NCBI RefSeq assembly: GCF_014201355.1
Contig: NZ_JACHEG010000010.1
Coordinates: 62,001-126,000, forward strand
DNA length: 64,000 nucleotides
Source of the DNA: Aliirhizobium wenxiniae
GTDB taxonomy: Bacteria > Pseudomonadota > Alphaproteobacteria > Rhizobiales > Rhizobiaceae
Direction: 5' to 3'
A model generated the notes under the pieces. The model searched no databases, was not told where the DNA came from, and saw only the letters and a program-made list of their open reading frames with translations. The position numbers were made by a program, and so were the translations under genes. Below are positions 24,151-33,424 of this stretch, in pieces. How positions within the stretch are numbered: position 1 is the stretch's first letter; each line of letters opens with the position of its first letter.

Positions 24151-26660
24151 ACGTTCACCATTGGAAAGAGGCCCAGCACCGCGAAGGTGATGACGGCGGT
24201 AAAGGCCACGAAATGCCAGTAGAGCGTCACATTGCGGATATCCTGGTCATAGGCCACGGTGACGCGACCGGTAAGGCTGCCGACAAGGCAATAGGCCTGC
24301 ATGATCACCCCGACAGCACCATGGACGACAGTCCAGATGGCTATGATCCAGACCGTGGCGGGATAGACGTTGGAGGTCGGGTCCATGCCGTGAAAAAAAG
24401 GACCGGCAAGCCCTGCGAGACAGGCTGCGATGGTGACGAGCATGCCGGCGACGAGCGCTATGCGGCAGCCAGCAGGTCCCTTCTCGTTCAGTTCTCGTGC
24501 CGCGATGGTCAGGAGCCATGCGACGACGAAGAGGACGAGCGCCGCTATCGGCCAAATTACGCCCGGGCCTGCTGCACCGGATGTGAAATCGTCATGCACC
24601 GTCCAGTAGAAGAAATAGCCGAAGATCAGGCTGGCAAAGGCCGTGCCGTCGCCGACCATGGTGATGAACATCGCCCACCAGCCAACAGAGGCCGGGCCAG
24701 ACACATAGACCGGCAGTTTTTGTCCAAGCCCGACATCGACCTCTTCCGCTTCCGGGATCTGCGCCGTCCCCGTCCAGAGCCAGACCATGATGGAAATGAA
24801 GGTTATGACGGCGCAGATGAGGGTCGGAATCCACCAGTGAAAAGTCAGCGCGATGAAGACGCCGCCGAGCGCCAGGGCGGAAACCATCGGCACTAGGGAG
24901 ACACCACCAACGCGCAGGCACTGGATCGGCTCGGCATCAAGTACGGAGGTCACAAGCGTCTCGCGCTGGCCCGACTTCGCGTCGGGGAGATAGTAGCGCC
25001 CCGCCTCGATATCGGCCTGCAGGTTCGGCTGCTCCCAGAGCGGATAGCGACTGGTGATGATTGGCACCGAACGCATGCCCCAGCTTTCATCAGGATCGTT
25101 GGTCCATTCCAGTGTGCCGGCATTCCAGGGGTTGAGATTTCGTTCCACGGGTTTGGGCTTCGGTCGGAAGATATCGATCACGAAGGTCATGACCCCGGCG
25201 GCAAAGACAAAGGCGCCGATCGTCGAGATCATGTTGAACAGGTCCCAGCCGAACTCTTCCGGATAGGTGAAGACGCGGCGCGGCATGCCGCGTAACCCGG
25301 AAAAATGCATCGGGAAGAAGCCGACATTGAAGCCGACGAACATCAGCCAGAAGGCCACCTTGCCCCAGGCATCGGAAAGCTTCTTGCCCGTGACGAAGGG
25401 GAAATAATAGTAGATGCCGGCGACGATCGGGAAGAACATGCCGCCGATGATCACGTAGTGCAGATGCGCAACGATGAAATACGTATCATGCGCCTGCCAA
25501 TCGAAAGGTACGAGCGCCACCATCACACCAGTCAGGCCGCCGATGGTGAAGATCGCAAGGCCCCCTGCCCCGAACAGCATCGGCACGGAAAAGATCACGC
25601 GGCCGGCCAGCATGGTGGCGATGAAGACGAAGATTTGGACGCCTGTGGGGATCGCCACGGCCTCCGATGCGGCGGAAAAGAAGGCAAGCGATATCTGCGG
25701 CAGGCCGGTGGTGAACATGTGGTGCACCCACAGGCCGAAACTGAGAAAGCCTGTGCCGACCGCCGCCAGCACGATCCACGAATAGCCGACGATCGGCCGC
25801 TGCGAAAATGTCGGCACGATCATCGCCATCAGCGCGATGGCTGGAAGAAAGATGATGTAGACTTCCGGGTGGCCGAAGATCCAGAACAGATGCTGCCATA
25901 AGAGTGGATCCCCGCCGCGCGAGACGTCGAAGAAAGGCCAGTCGAACATCCGCTCCATTTCGAACAGGATGTCTCCTGCGATCAGCGGTGGAAAGGCGAA
26001 GAGGATCATGCCAGCGACGATCAGTAGATACCAAGCGAACATCGGCATCATATTGATGCGCATGCCCGGCGCGCGGCACTTCATGATGCCGACGATGATC
26101 TCGACGGCAGCGGCGATAGAGGCAACTTCAATAAAGGACAGGCCGAGTAACCAAATATCGGCGCCGATGCCGGCATATTCCTTGTCGGTCGCGAGCGGGG
26201 GATACATGAACCAGCCGGCGTTGGGTGCCGCATTGAAGAAGATCGAGCCGCAGACAAAGATACCGCCGAGCAGAAAGCTCCAATAGCCGAAGGCAGAAAG
26301 ACGCGGGAACGGCAATTCGCGTGCGCCCAGCATGGAGGGCAGGAGGAAGATCGCGATTGCCTCGAAGATCGGTACCGCGAAGAGGAACATCATCACCGTG
26401 CCATGCAGGGTAAAGGCCTGGTTGAAGAGATCGGCGGAGATGAGATCGTTGTTCGGCACCGCGAGCTGGGCGCGCATCAGCAGTCCGAGCAGTCCGGCAA
26501 ACAGCATGAAGGCGAAGGCGGTGACGCCGTACCAGAGGCCGATCTCGCTATTGTTGACCGAGGTCCAGTACCGCCAGCCGCCCGGTGTCTTCCACACCCT
26601 GCGCAGCCGCTCCTCCTGCGCCACCCGCTCCTCGGGCGAAAAATTGCCGAGCTCCGCCAT
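24147..26660 (-). CDS. Cytochrome c oxidase subunits I and III, fused
   Basis: 837 residues, about 18 membrane helices. The first 530 residues are subunit I: heme-copper ligand region FGHPEVYI with the His-Tyr pair, VHHMFTTG, and HLHYVIIGG. The last 200 are subunit III-like (YFFYWTVHDD to FVAFTAVITF). This I-III fusion occurs in some aa3/caa3-type oxidases. It reduces O2 to water with electrons from cytochrome c, pumping protons across the inner membrane. It overlaps the subunit II gene by one base. Confidence 0.93.
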   Translation of the reverse strand: MAELGNFSPEERVAQEERLRRVWKTPGGWRYWTSVNNSEIGLWYGVTAFAFMLFAGLLGLLMRAQLAVPNNDLISADLFNQAFTLHGTVMMFLFAVPIFEAIAIFLLPSMLGARELPFPRLSAFGYWSFLLGGIFVCGSIFFNAAPNAGWFMYPPLATDKEYAGIGADIWLLGLSFIEVASIAAAVEIIVGIMKCRAPGMRINMMPMFAWYLLIVAGMILFAFPPLIAGDILFEMERMFDWPFFDVSRGGDPLLWQHLFWIFGHPEVYIIFLPAIALMAMIVPTFSQRPIVGYSWIVLAAVGTGFLSFGLWVHHMFTTGLPQISLAFFSAASEAVAIPTGVQIFVFIATMLAGRVIFSVPMLFGAGGLAIFTIGGLTGVMVALVPFDWQAHDTYFIVAHLHYVIIGGMFFPIVAGIYYYFPFVTGKKLSDAWGKVAFWLMFVGFNVGFFPMHFSGLRGMPRRVFTYPEEFGWDLFNMISTIGAFVFAAGVMTFVIDIFRPKPKPVERNLNPWNAGTLEWTNDPDESWGMRSVPIITSRYPLWEQPNLQADIEAGRYYLPDAKSGQRETLVTSVLDAEPIQCLRVGGVSLVPMVSALALGGVFIALTFHWWIPTLICAVITFISIMVWLWTGTAQIPEAEEVDVGLGQKLPVYVSGPASVGWWAMFITMVGDGTAFASLIFGYFFYWTVHDDFTSGAAGPGVIWPIAALVLFVVAWLLTIAARELNEKGPAGCRIALVAGMLVTIAACLAGLAGPFFHGMDPTSNVYPATVWIIAIWTVVHGAVGVIMQAYCLVGSLTGRVTVAYDQDIRNVTLYWHFVAFTAVITFAVLGLFPMVNV

Positions 26661-27691
26661 TATTTGAGCTCCTTCAGGAAGGCCGCAATTGTCTTGATGT
26701 CGTCCTCGGGAAGCATGCCGAAATGCGGCATCTTCACACCCGGCTTGATCACGCCCGGATAGGCGACGAAACGAGCGATGTCCTCGGCGGTGTGGCGTAG
26801 TGTTGCGGCGGCAAGCGTCGTGCGCTCGCCAAAGGCCGTCAGATCAGGGCCGATGCGACCATTGGCGGGCGTGCCGGAAATGGCATGACAGGCGCCGCAG
26901 CCATTGTTGAGGAAGATGGCAAGCCCTTCGGCATCCTGCGAACCGGATACCCGGCGCTCGGCTAGCCAGGCCTCATGCTCATCGGGCGCCACCGCGCGCA
27001 CCGTAAAAGCCATCAGCGCATGGGATTCGCCGCAGAATTCGGCGCATACGCCTCGGTAGGTACCTTCCCTGTCGGCCGTCAGCGTCAGCGGATTGGTGCG
27101 GCCGGGGATCATGTCCATCTTGCCGCCGAGCGACGGCACCCAAAAGGAATGGATGACATCTGCCGCCTTGAGAGAGAAATGTGCCGGTTCGCCGACGGGG
27201 ATGCGCACCTCGTTGGCTGTCTCGAACATCGTCTCGCCAGCCTCATCCAGATAGCGCACCCGCCACCAAAACTGTTCGCCGGTTACTTCTATACGGCGCA
27301 CCTGCTGATCGTCGGGCACCCAAGGTCGGATCGCCGGCATGAGCCACATGCCATAGGAGAGGAGCGCGCAGAGGATGATCGTTGGGATAACTGCCCCACC
27401 CCAAAGGATGACACGGCCGGCGCTCTCCTCGCTGTGCTCCCGCTTTTTTCGGGCAGAGTAGATCAGGGCGGCGACAAGTCCGACCCAGATGACTACGCCG
27501 CCGGCCAGCATGACGAAGAAAAGCTGCGCGACGTTTGCAGCCTCCGGGCCGGCGGGGTCGAGTGCGGAGTGAGTACCGGAGCAGGATGTGAGCGGAAGGA
27601 CGAGGAGTGCGATGAAACCGGGACAGAGCCGCGACAAATGCCTTTGCGACCGTCTCGATTGGAGTAGGCCTGCCACCCAGCCATCTGTCAT
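26660..27691 (-). CDS. Cytochrome c oxidase subunit II with fused cytochrome c domain
   Basis: 343 residues. A lipobox (LPLTSC, Cys about 37) is followed by two membrane helices, then the cupredoxin domain with the CuA motif CAEFCGESHALM (near 215-225). A C-terminal cytochrome c domain carries CGACH (about 271-275) and a distal Met. This is the caa3 layout. First gene of the five-gene operon, with a consensus EcfG promoter 38 bases upstream of ATG. Confidence 0.92.
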   Translation of the reverse strand: MTDGWVAGLLQSRRSQRHLSRLCPGFIALLVLPLTSCSGTHSALDPAGPEAANVAQLFFVMLAGGVVIWVGLVAALIYSARKKREHSEESAGRVILWGGAVIPTIILCALLSYGMWLMPAIRPWVPDDQQVRRIEVTGEQFWWRVRYLDEAGETMFETANEVRIPVGEPAHFSLKAADVIHSFWVPSLGGKMDMIPGRTNPLTLTADREGTYRGVCAEFCGESHALMAFTVRAVAPDEHEAWLAERRVSGSQDAEGLAIFLNNGCGACHAISGTPANGRIGPDLTAFGERTTLAAATLRHTAEDIARFVAYPGVIKPGVKMPHFGMLPEDDIKTIAAFLKELK

Positions 27692-27728
27692 TCAGAACTG
27701 CCCCTCTGCATCTGAACACTCGTGGCGA

Positions 27729-27753
27729 AACGGTGGCGCAACGTCATTGTTCC
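27729..27753 (-). promoter_or_regulatory. EcfG-type promoter for the cytochrome oxidase operon
   Basis: Minus strand GGAAC (27749-27753), exactly 16 bases, CGTT (27729-27732). Full consensus, 38 bases from the subunit II start. Confidence 0.75.
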
Positions 27754-27833
27754 AAGTGACTGTCATTTTCATGTCGCCTGTTCATAGGGGCCTGTGCTTT
27801 GGAGCCTATGCTGTCCAGACGCGACTGCCGGCG

Positions 27834-27859
27834 GGAACAATTCGCGCTCTGATGCGGTT
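27834..27859 (+). promoter_or_regulatory. EcfG-type promoter for the DUF2231-like/sorbosone dehydrogenase pair
   Basis: GGAAC (27834-27838), 18 bases, GTT (27857-27859; box GGTT), 36 bases before the ATG at 27895. Confidence 0.55.
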
Positions 27860-27894
27860 GATTTGCACAAGCTTCCTGTGCCCCGGAGTGACAG

Positions 27895-28335
27895 ATGGCC
27901 GTCCTTTCCTCTCCAAACCGCGATTCCGCCGCATACCCTTTGCAGTCGCTCTTCGTCCCTTTCCCCCTTGTCTGCTTCACGCTCACGCTGGCAGCAGACA
28001 TCGCTTACTGGCAAAGCGGCGGTAACCTGATCTGGTTGGCCTTTGCCTCATGGCTGCTGTTTGCCGGTCTGATGTTTGGAGCGATCGGCCTGCTGGCGGG
28101 TATGATTGATGTTCTCCGGCGGCGAACGCGGCCCCTTCGCCCCGGTTTCATGGCCATCCTCCTTTATATCGCGATCCTGTTGCTCGCCTTCGTCAACAGC
28201 CTCCTTCATGCCCGTGACGGGTGGACGGCAGTCATTCCGTTCGGTCTGGCGATCTCGGCCGCAACATTCGTGCTTGCCGTCCTCGCGGCCATCACGTCGG
28301 CAAGAAAATACGCAAGACTGGCCTGGAGGGTCTGA
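27895..28335 (+). CDS. DUF2231-like membrane protein
   Basis: 146 residues with four membrane helices. It starts with FPLVCFTLTLAADIAYW, the pattern of the DUF2231 family, whose members often sit beside cytochrome or dehydrogenase genes. Stop TGA and the next gene's ATG are one base apart, so it is co-transcribed with the sorbosone dehydrogenase. It may carry electrons or anchor the dehydrogenase (inference). Confidence 0.8.
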   Translation: MAVLSSPNRDSAAYPLQSLFVPFPLVCFTLTLAADIAYWQSGGNLIWLAFASWLLFAGLMFGAIGLLAGMIDVLRRRTRPLRPGFMAILLYIAILLLAFVNSLLHARDGWTAVIPFGLAISAATFVLAVLAAITSARKYARLAWRV

Positions 28336-28336
28336 G

Positions 28337-29887
28337 ATGAAATCGTTCTTTCCTGGCGTTTCCGCCCTTGCCCTGACGGTTAGCCTCGCGGGCACTGCGA
28401 TGGCGCAGACTGCAGCGTTCGATACCTTCCAGCAGATCGGTCCTGACCCGGTCCTGCCGGAACCGCAGCAGGAGTTGCTACCGGATCTCAAGGTGGCAAA
28501 GGTGGTTGGCTGGAAGGATGGCGAGACGCCGTCCGTGCCGGAGGGCCTCAAGGTGACCGCTTACGCCAACGACCTCGCCAACCCACGCACGGTCCACACG
28601 CTCCCGAATGGCGATGTGCTGGTGGTGCAGTCAAAGGCACCAGAGGGAAAGCCGCTCAGTCGTCCGAAGGACTTCATCCGCGGCTGGATCATGGCGATGG
28701 CTTCCGGCGGTGGCGGCGAGCAGAAGGAAACTAATCTCATCACTCTGCTGCGCGACACCAATCGCGATGGAGAGGTAGATGAACGTCATGATCTTCTGAC
28801 CGGCCTCGATTCTCCCTTTGGCCTCGCTTGGGCCGACAACACGCTCTATGTAGCGTCTGCCAGTGCCGTTCTCGCCTATCCTTACGAACTCGGCCAGAAT
28901 CAGGTCAGCGAGGCGCCGCGGACCCTTACGCCGCTTCCCGGTGGTCCGTTGAACCATCACTGGACGAAGGATATGGCGCTCAGTCCGGACGGGCGCATGC
29001 TCTATGTTTCCGTGGGTTCGAACTCGAACGCCGCCGAGAACGGGCTTGAGGCGGAAAAAGGCCGGGCCGCCATCTGGCAGATCGACCGACAGACGGGTGC
29101 CGCACGCGTCTTCGCGTCCGGCCTGCGCAATCCGAACGGGCTGACATTCCATCCGCAGACCGGCGAACTCTGGACGGTGGTCAACGAGCGCGACGAGCTC
29201 GGCCCCAACCTTGTGCCGGACTATATGACATCGGTTGAGGATGGCGGCTTTTATGGCTGGCCGTGGAGCTACTATGGCGATCACGTCGATCCGCGCGTTT
29301 ACCCCCCGCGTCCGGACATGGTCGAAAAGGCAATCAAGCCTGACTATGCGCTTTCGAGCCATGTCGCGGCACTGGGCATGGCCTTCACCGAAGGCTCGGC
29401 CATGCCGCAAGTCTATGCGAACGGAGCATTTGTCGGCAACCGTGGCAGTTGGAACCGCAATAGCTTCAACGGCTACAAGGTCGTCTATATTCCCTTCGAG
29501 AACGGCAAGCCATCAGCCAAGACACAGGACGTCGTAACCGGCTTCATCAGTGGTGAGGAGGCTCGCGGTCGTCCCGTCGGCCTTGGTATCGATGGCACCG
29601 GCGCACTGCTCGTGGCCGATGACGCAGGCAATACGGTCTGGCGTGTCGCGTCTTCGGACGGCACCGTCATTCCGCAGACGAGAGGGACTGACGGTGTCCC
29701 TACGAACGTTCAAGGCTCCACAAATTTGAGGACCGGTCGCATTGCCGATACGGCTTCCGCGATCGCATCCGATACAGGCACGCCGCAAACATCGCAGGAG
29801 CGACTGACGGGACAGGAGGCAATTTCTAGCGCACCTGAAAAACTGCGCCCCGCCCAGATGCAGATCGCACCTGCAACAGGGCCATAG
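28337..29887 (+). CDS. Secreted PQQ-type sugar dehydrogenase (sorbosone dehydrogenase-like)
   Basis: 516 residues with a signal peptide (about 1-22, ending AMAQ). The body is a six-bladed propeller of the GDH/sorbosone dehydrogenase type: LPNGDVLVVQSK, GLRNPNGLTFHP, NERDELGPNLVPDY and GGFYGWPWSYYG. The tail after about residue 445 is low-complexity. The family oxidises aldose-type sugars in the periplasm with PQQ and passes electrons to the respiratory chain, fitting the divergent oxidase operon. Confidence 0.9.
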   Translation: MKSFFPGVSALALTVSLAGTAMAQTAAFDTFQQIGPDPVLPEPQQELLPDLKVAKVVGWKDGETPSVPEGLKVTAYANDLANPRTVHTLPNGDVLVVQSKAPEGKPLSRPKDFIRGWIMAMASGGGGEQKETNLITLLRDTNRDGEVDERHDLLTGLDSPFGLAWADNTLYVASASAVLAYPYELGQNQVSEAPRTLTPLPGGPLNHHWTKDMALSPDGRMLYVSVGSNSNAAENGLEAEKGRAAIWQIDRQTGAARVFASGLRNPNGLTFHPQTGELWTVVNERDELGPNLVPDYMTSVEDGGFYGWPWSYYGDHVDPRVYPPRPDMVEKAIKPDYALSSHVAALGMAFTEGSAMPQVYANGAFVGNRGSWNRNSFNGYKVVYIPFENGKPSAKTQDVVTGFISGEEARGRPVGLGIDGTGALLVADDAGNTVWRVASSDGTVIPQTRGTDGVPTNVQGSTNLRTGRIADTASAIASDTGTPQTSQERLTGQEAISSAPEKLRPAQMQIAPATGP

Positions 29888-30058
29888 GAACCGATCAAAT
29901 GTGGGACTTGTTGCCGCTTGTACTTAGAGTTCAGTGTCTCCCACGCGGATCTTCGCTCTGGCGTCGGGTCGGTAATGTCGAACCGTTGAAGCCCCATTGC
30001 AGGCTATGATCGGCGCCCGGCGGACACCGCTCCATAGGAGCCGCCCGCAGACGAGAGG

Positions 30059-30083
30059 GGAACATTTGCCAATCCACTAGGTT
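30059..30083 (+). promoter_or_regulatory. EcfG-type promoter for the 106-aa membrane protein
   Basis: GGAAC (30059-30063), 17 bases, GTT (30081-30083), 27 bases before ATG 30110. Confidence 0.55.
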
Positions 30084-30109
30084 ACTCCTCCTCAATGGGA
30101 GGACATAAA

Positions 30110-30430
30110 ATGACTGATCGGAAGCTTGTTGAAAATGCGACGGATGCCCGTCAGGGAAAGACAGGAAAGCCAGTACTGATCGTGCTGTGTGCTGGCCTTT
30201 GCCTCGCAGCGGTCGCTTGGGTTGGTGCTGAGTTCTGGGGTGAGGCGACCGATGCTCCCGCCGAACAGACTGCTACACCGCCCGCCGGTGACAACACTCC
30301 AAAATCCGCAGCAAGCCCGAGCGAGCCCACGACGACGGCCACTTCGGTCGATCGGGCGCCGCATGCCGAAAGCGGCACTGGCGGATCGTCGCAAAGCCAT
30401 GCACCCTCAGGGAATACCACTAAACCATAA
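30110..30430 (+). CDS. Single-pass membrane protein with disordered periplasmic tail
   Basis: 106 residues from ATG 30110 (GGGAGG upstream). A conserved cytoplasmic start (DRKLVENATDARQGKTGKP) is followed by one membrane helix (about 22-40), then a Pro/Ser/Thr/Ala-rich tail ending NTTKP. A frameshifted paralogue lies at 35919-36240 with the same start, helix and tail pattern, each behind an EcfG-like promoter. Function unknown; likely an envelope stress protein (inference). Confidence 0.75.
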   Translation: MTDRKLVENATDARQGKTGKPVLIVLCAGLCLAAVAWVGAEFWGEATDAPAEQTATPPAGDNTPKSAASPSEPTTTATSVDRAPHAESGTGGSSQSHAPSGNTTKP

Positions 30431-30658
30431 CGGACAAGCGTCGCCGCTGTTTACAATGAACGGACAGAACGTACAAATGTGTAAAAAGATAGGTTGGAGG
30501 CAGAGCTAGCCGCCGCAATACTCAATCTTTTTCGAAAAGGAAACGACACAGTACCGACGTTGCGTGAAGCCGTGCCCGGACACTGTGGGCTGGATTAATT
30601 GCGGCATGATCTGATTTGATTCAACGTTTTTTTTGTAATCGACCATCGAAAAACTCCA

Positions 30659-30683
30659 GGAACAAACCAGCGAATTCGTGGTT
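30659..30683 (+). promoter_or_regulatory. EcfG-type promoter for the PRC-barrel gene
   Basis: GGAAC (30659-30663), 17 bases, GTT (30681-30683; box GGTT), 35 bases before ATG 30719. Confidence 0.55.
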
Positions 30684-30718
30684 CATCCTCTGCAAACAAA
30701 ACGCACGGAGGAGACGAC

Positions 30719-31015
30719 ATGGACCACACCAATCACGTTCGCCTGAACCCCGCGGAACTGACACCAGCTGTTCTCGAAGGTGCAACCATATATGGCGCGG
30801 ACGACCATAAGGTCGGAAAGGTAGATCACATCCATGGGACGGGTCCCGGCAGTTCTGCAGTCATTGATGTCGGCGGGTTTCTTGGGATCGGCGCAAAACC
30901 TGTTGCTGTTCCGCTAACGGACCTTCAGTTCATGCGCGACGAGGATGGTGAAGTTCATGCGGTGACTGCATGGACGAAGGATCAGCTGAAAGAAATGCCA
31001 GAGCATCATCACTGA
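30719..31015 (+). CDS. PRC-barrel domain protein
   Basis: 98 residues, start with GGAGGAGAC upstream. It is a single PRC barrel: GATIYGADDHKVGKVDHIHG, then AVIDVGGFLGIGAKPVAVP and LQFMRDEDGEVHAV, ending in a His-rich tail. Soluble PRC proteins are widespread in rhizobia and often stress-induced; the fold binds proteins or RNA-processing partners. It has its own EcfG-type promoter and terminator. Confidence 0.9.
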   Translation: MDHTNHVRLNPAELTPAVLEGATIYGADDHKVGKVDHIHGTGPGSSAVIDVGGFLGIGAKPVAVPLTDLQFMRDEDGEVHAVTAWTKDQLKEMPEHHH

Positions 31016-31032
31016 CTGATACCCACATGCAG

Positions 31033-31057
31033 GCCCGGCTCCAAAGCCGGGCTTTTT
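31033..31057 (+). terminator. Intrinsic terminator after the PRC-barrel gene
   Basis: GCCCGGCT-CCAA-AGCCGGGC, an 8-bp stem, followed by five T. Confidence 0.9.
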
Positions 31058-31097
31058 CACGCTCCCTCTGAATTGCAATATTTAGCTCTGATCTGTC

Positions 31098-31646
31098 TTG
31101 CCGCCTTCGCTTTCCGTCAGCATCGACGCCAGTGTTCGCCACGCAATCGAGATCATGCTCGCGCGAGGGGTGAACGGACTGCCTGTCATCGATAGCGAAG
31201 GTGCACTTGTTGGCATGGTGACCAAAGGCGACCTCATGACACGGGAGGAGATCGGCCCCGTACTGCTGCATATCCCTGAGCCCCCTCTGAAGGATGAGGA
31301 GCCACTCAAAAAGTTCATCAAGGGCCATAATTGGAGGGTCGGCGATGTGATGACAAAAAGTGGTCGCGGTCTCTCCGCAATGTCCGTCACGACAATCGGT
31401 GAGATCTTTCTCCTGTACCACGTAAAGCGCGTTCCCGTCGTCCAAGATGGTGCCTTGCTCGGCATAGACAGCCGGCGTGACCTGCTGCGTGCGGCGACAA
31501 TCGCTCCACCTCGCCGTGCGAGGATGAGGGATGAAGAGATGGAAATCGCGGTGAAGGCACGCCTCCGTGCAGACCTTGGATATGGACCGAACGAAGCCAG
31601 TGTGATCGTCCACGACAATATCGTTCACGTCATACGCGCGGTCTAG
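31098..31646 (+). pseudogene. CBS-domain/BON protein truncated at both ends
   Basis: The frame has only a TTG start without a ribosome site and begins inside a CBS domain (SIDASVRHAIEIML, then GLPVIDSEGALVGMVTKGDL). A second CBS domain follows (MTKSGRGL, PVVQDGALLGI). The end enters a BON domain (EIAVKARLRADLG) and stops within its first strand pair. The usual N-terminal dozen residues and the last half of BON are missing. CBS pairs bind adenosine nucleotides. Confidence 0.7.
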
Positions 31647-32564
31647 ACGATCTGCAGCGAAGGGCGATCCAGATGCGTTGTCGAAAGTCTGCCAGAAACA
31701 ACTTACAGGGAACGCGACTTTTCACGGACATAAGGCAGCAACAAGGACCTCTGTAACAACAATAGCAAGTTCTTGATGTGAACGGGAATCGAACCGGCGA
31801 CCCGCGATAGGCATGGTGGCAATGGTCGGCTTGAGAGGCGTAGATCATTGCACCAATTGGTGCTATGAGCGTTTCAACATCTGGGCGCTGCCTATGCGAT
31901 CTACTATTACTTGCTCTATTCTTCAGAGCGTGAGCACCTCCTCACTGTGCTCCGCCACGCCGCCGCACGGCGGGCACCCAGAGTGGAGGTTATCCCTGTT
32001 TTTGTAGCGCAGTAGCAGTAACCTCCACCAATCTTCTCCGTACGGTTTCGCACAGTTGCTGTCTGACGCTGAGGCACTACTTCGCCCGTGTCGAGTGAGG
32101 GAAGACGCTCGACAGGTGGAGGTTTGAGCTTCTTAGAAGTAGGTTGTTCGCCTCCACCAACCATCGCGTTAATTGCAGCGTAGAATCGTTCGAGAGATTG
32201 ATGTTGGAGCGCTTACCCCGTAGGCTTTCAAACTGGCGACTGTTCTTTCTTGATGATGGACAGTCGCCTTCGCTCGGTACGATATCGTACGGGTCAATTT
32301 GGTATCTTCCTGACCAAACCGGATCATGCTCATATGCTGTAGTCGCGAGGTAGGCACCTACGACTTCGGTGGGGATCGTGCTCTGGCTTTACAGCGATCT
32401 CCACCTAGCCTGATCTGAGGACCAAACGAAATCACAGCTTCCCAAAATCCTTTTTCGCTTTTGGATTGGGAGATTAGGTAGCTGCCTCTCTTACGACTGC
32501 CCCCGACGGGCAGCCAATGTCATCCAGGGAACGATCCGCAACCCGTCTCCACCCTAGCTTATCG
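31647..32564. other. Intergenic region with a tRNA-arm-like fragment
   Basis: The minus strand of 31772-31803 reads GGGTCGCCGGTTCGATTCCC, much like a tRNA variable loop and T-arm, but pairing is imperfect and no acceptor CCA or cloverleaf is found. It relates to the two fragments at 6538 and 12891. Otherwise I see no gene; an 82-codon minus frame (31916-32164) is doubtful. Confidence 0.45.
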
Positions 32565-33368
32565 CTAACGGATGCTGAACGGAAAATACTTCGCGTTGAT
32601 CCTGTCATATGTCCCGTCAGCCTCAATTGTCCCAAGCGCCTGATTGAGACGGCGTAGAAGATCGGCATCATCCGGGCGCACAGCGATGCCGGCGCCTTCT
32701 CCAAAATAATTCGGGTCCTTGACGTCTTCACCGCGGAATTCGCAGCAGCCACCTGCTTTGGTATTCGTCAGCCAATCGTAGACCGCCAGCTTGTCCTCCA
32801 AAATGACGTCGACTTCCTTAGCCTCGAGCGCTTTGTAGAGGTCAGGCGACGAAGGATAGACGACGCGTTCCACGCCATTGTAATGATCGTTGGCGTAGCT
32901 TGCCTGGGAGGTCGACAACGTCACGCCGAGCTTTTTGCCGGCGAGATCGCTGGGCTGCATGCGTTTGAGCGGGGACGATTTCTGAACAATAAATACTGAC
33001 GGGCTATCATAATACGGGTTTGTGAACTTGACGTTTTTCTTGCGCTCCGCACTCATCGACATCGAGGAAATGATCGTGTCGTATTTTTTTGCGAGAAGGT
33101 TAGGGATCATGCCATCCCAATCCTGGACGACAAATTCGCATTTCAGCCCTGCTACACTGCAGAGCGCTTTCGCGATCTCGACGTCAAATCCCTGAAGTTT
33201 GTTATTAGAGTCGAGATAGTTGAACGGTGGAAAGATGCCTTCGATGGCGACCTTGGTTATGGTCTCCTGCGCCTCGGATGCCGCCGGCACTGCAGTGCCG
33301 GATATGCCTAATCCGACTACAATTCTTGAGAGTAGGTTTGTGGTCCTGCCGCCCATGTTCTTGAACAT
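32565..33368 (-). CDS. Amino-acid ABC transporter substrate-binding protein (orphan)
   Basis: 267 residues from ATG 33368 (AGGGGA upstream). A signal peptide (about 1-27, ending SEAQ) leads into the bacterial extracellular solute-binding fold 3 (SBP_bac_3): EGIFPPFNYLD, GFDVEIAKALC, DWDGMIPNL and GAGIAVRPDD. It should bind a polar or basic amino acid in the periplasm. No permease or ATPase is adjacent; it is related to the binding protein at 39287-40126, whose transporter it might share (inference). Confidence 0.9.
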   Translation of the reverse strand: MFKNMGGRTTNLLSRIVVGLGISGTAVPAASEAQETITKVAIEGIFPPFNYLDSNNKLQGFDVEIAKALCSVAGLKCEFVVQDWDGMIPNLLAKKYDTIISSMSMSAERKKNVKFTNPYYDSPSVFIVQKSSPLKRMQPSDLAGKKLGVTLSTSQASYANDHYNGVERVVYPSSPDLYKALEAKEVDVILEDKLAVYDWLTNTKAGGCCEFRGEDVKDPNYFGEGAGIAVRPDDADLLRRLNQALGTIEADGTYDRINAKYFPFSIR

Positions 33369-33424
33369 TCCGCATCCCCTGTTGTGCGCCATTCTTTGTG
33401 ACACGTACAGATTAATATGAGCTG

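Noticed and set aside
31772..31803. A complete tRNA gene on the minus strand
   Set aside because: T-arm pairing is imperfect and no acceptor, D-arm or anticodon arm can be formed; only a fragment is recorded.
31916..32164. 82-codon minus-strand frame starting MVGGGEQPT
   Set aside because: No ribosome site; the end is Arg-rich and looks like chance coding.
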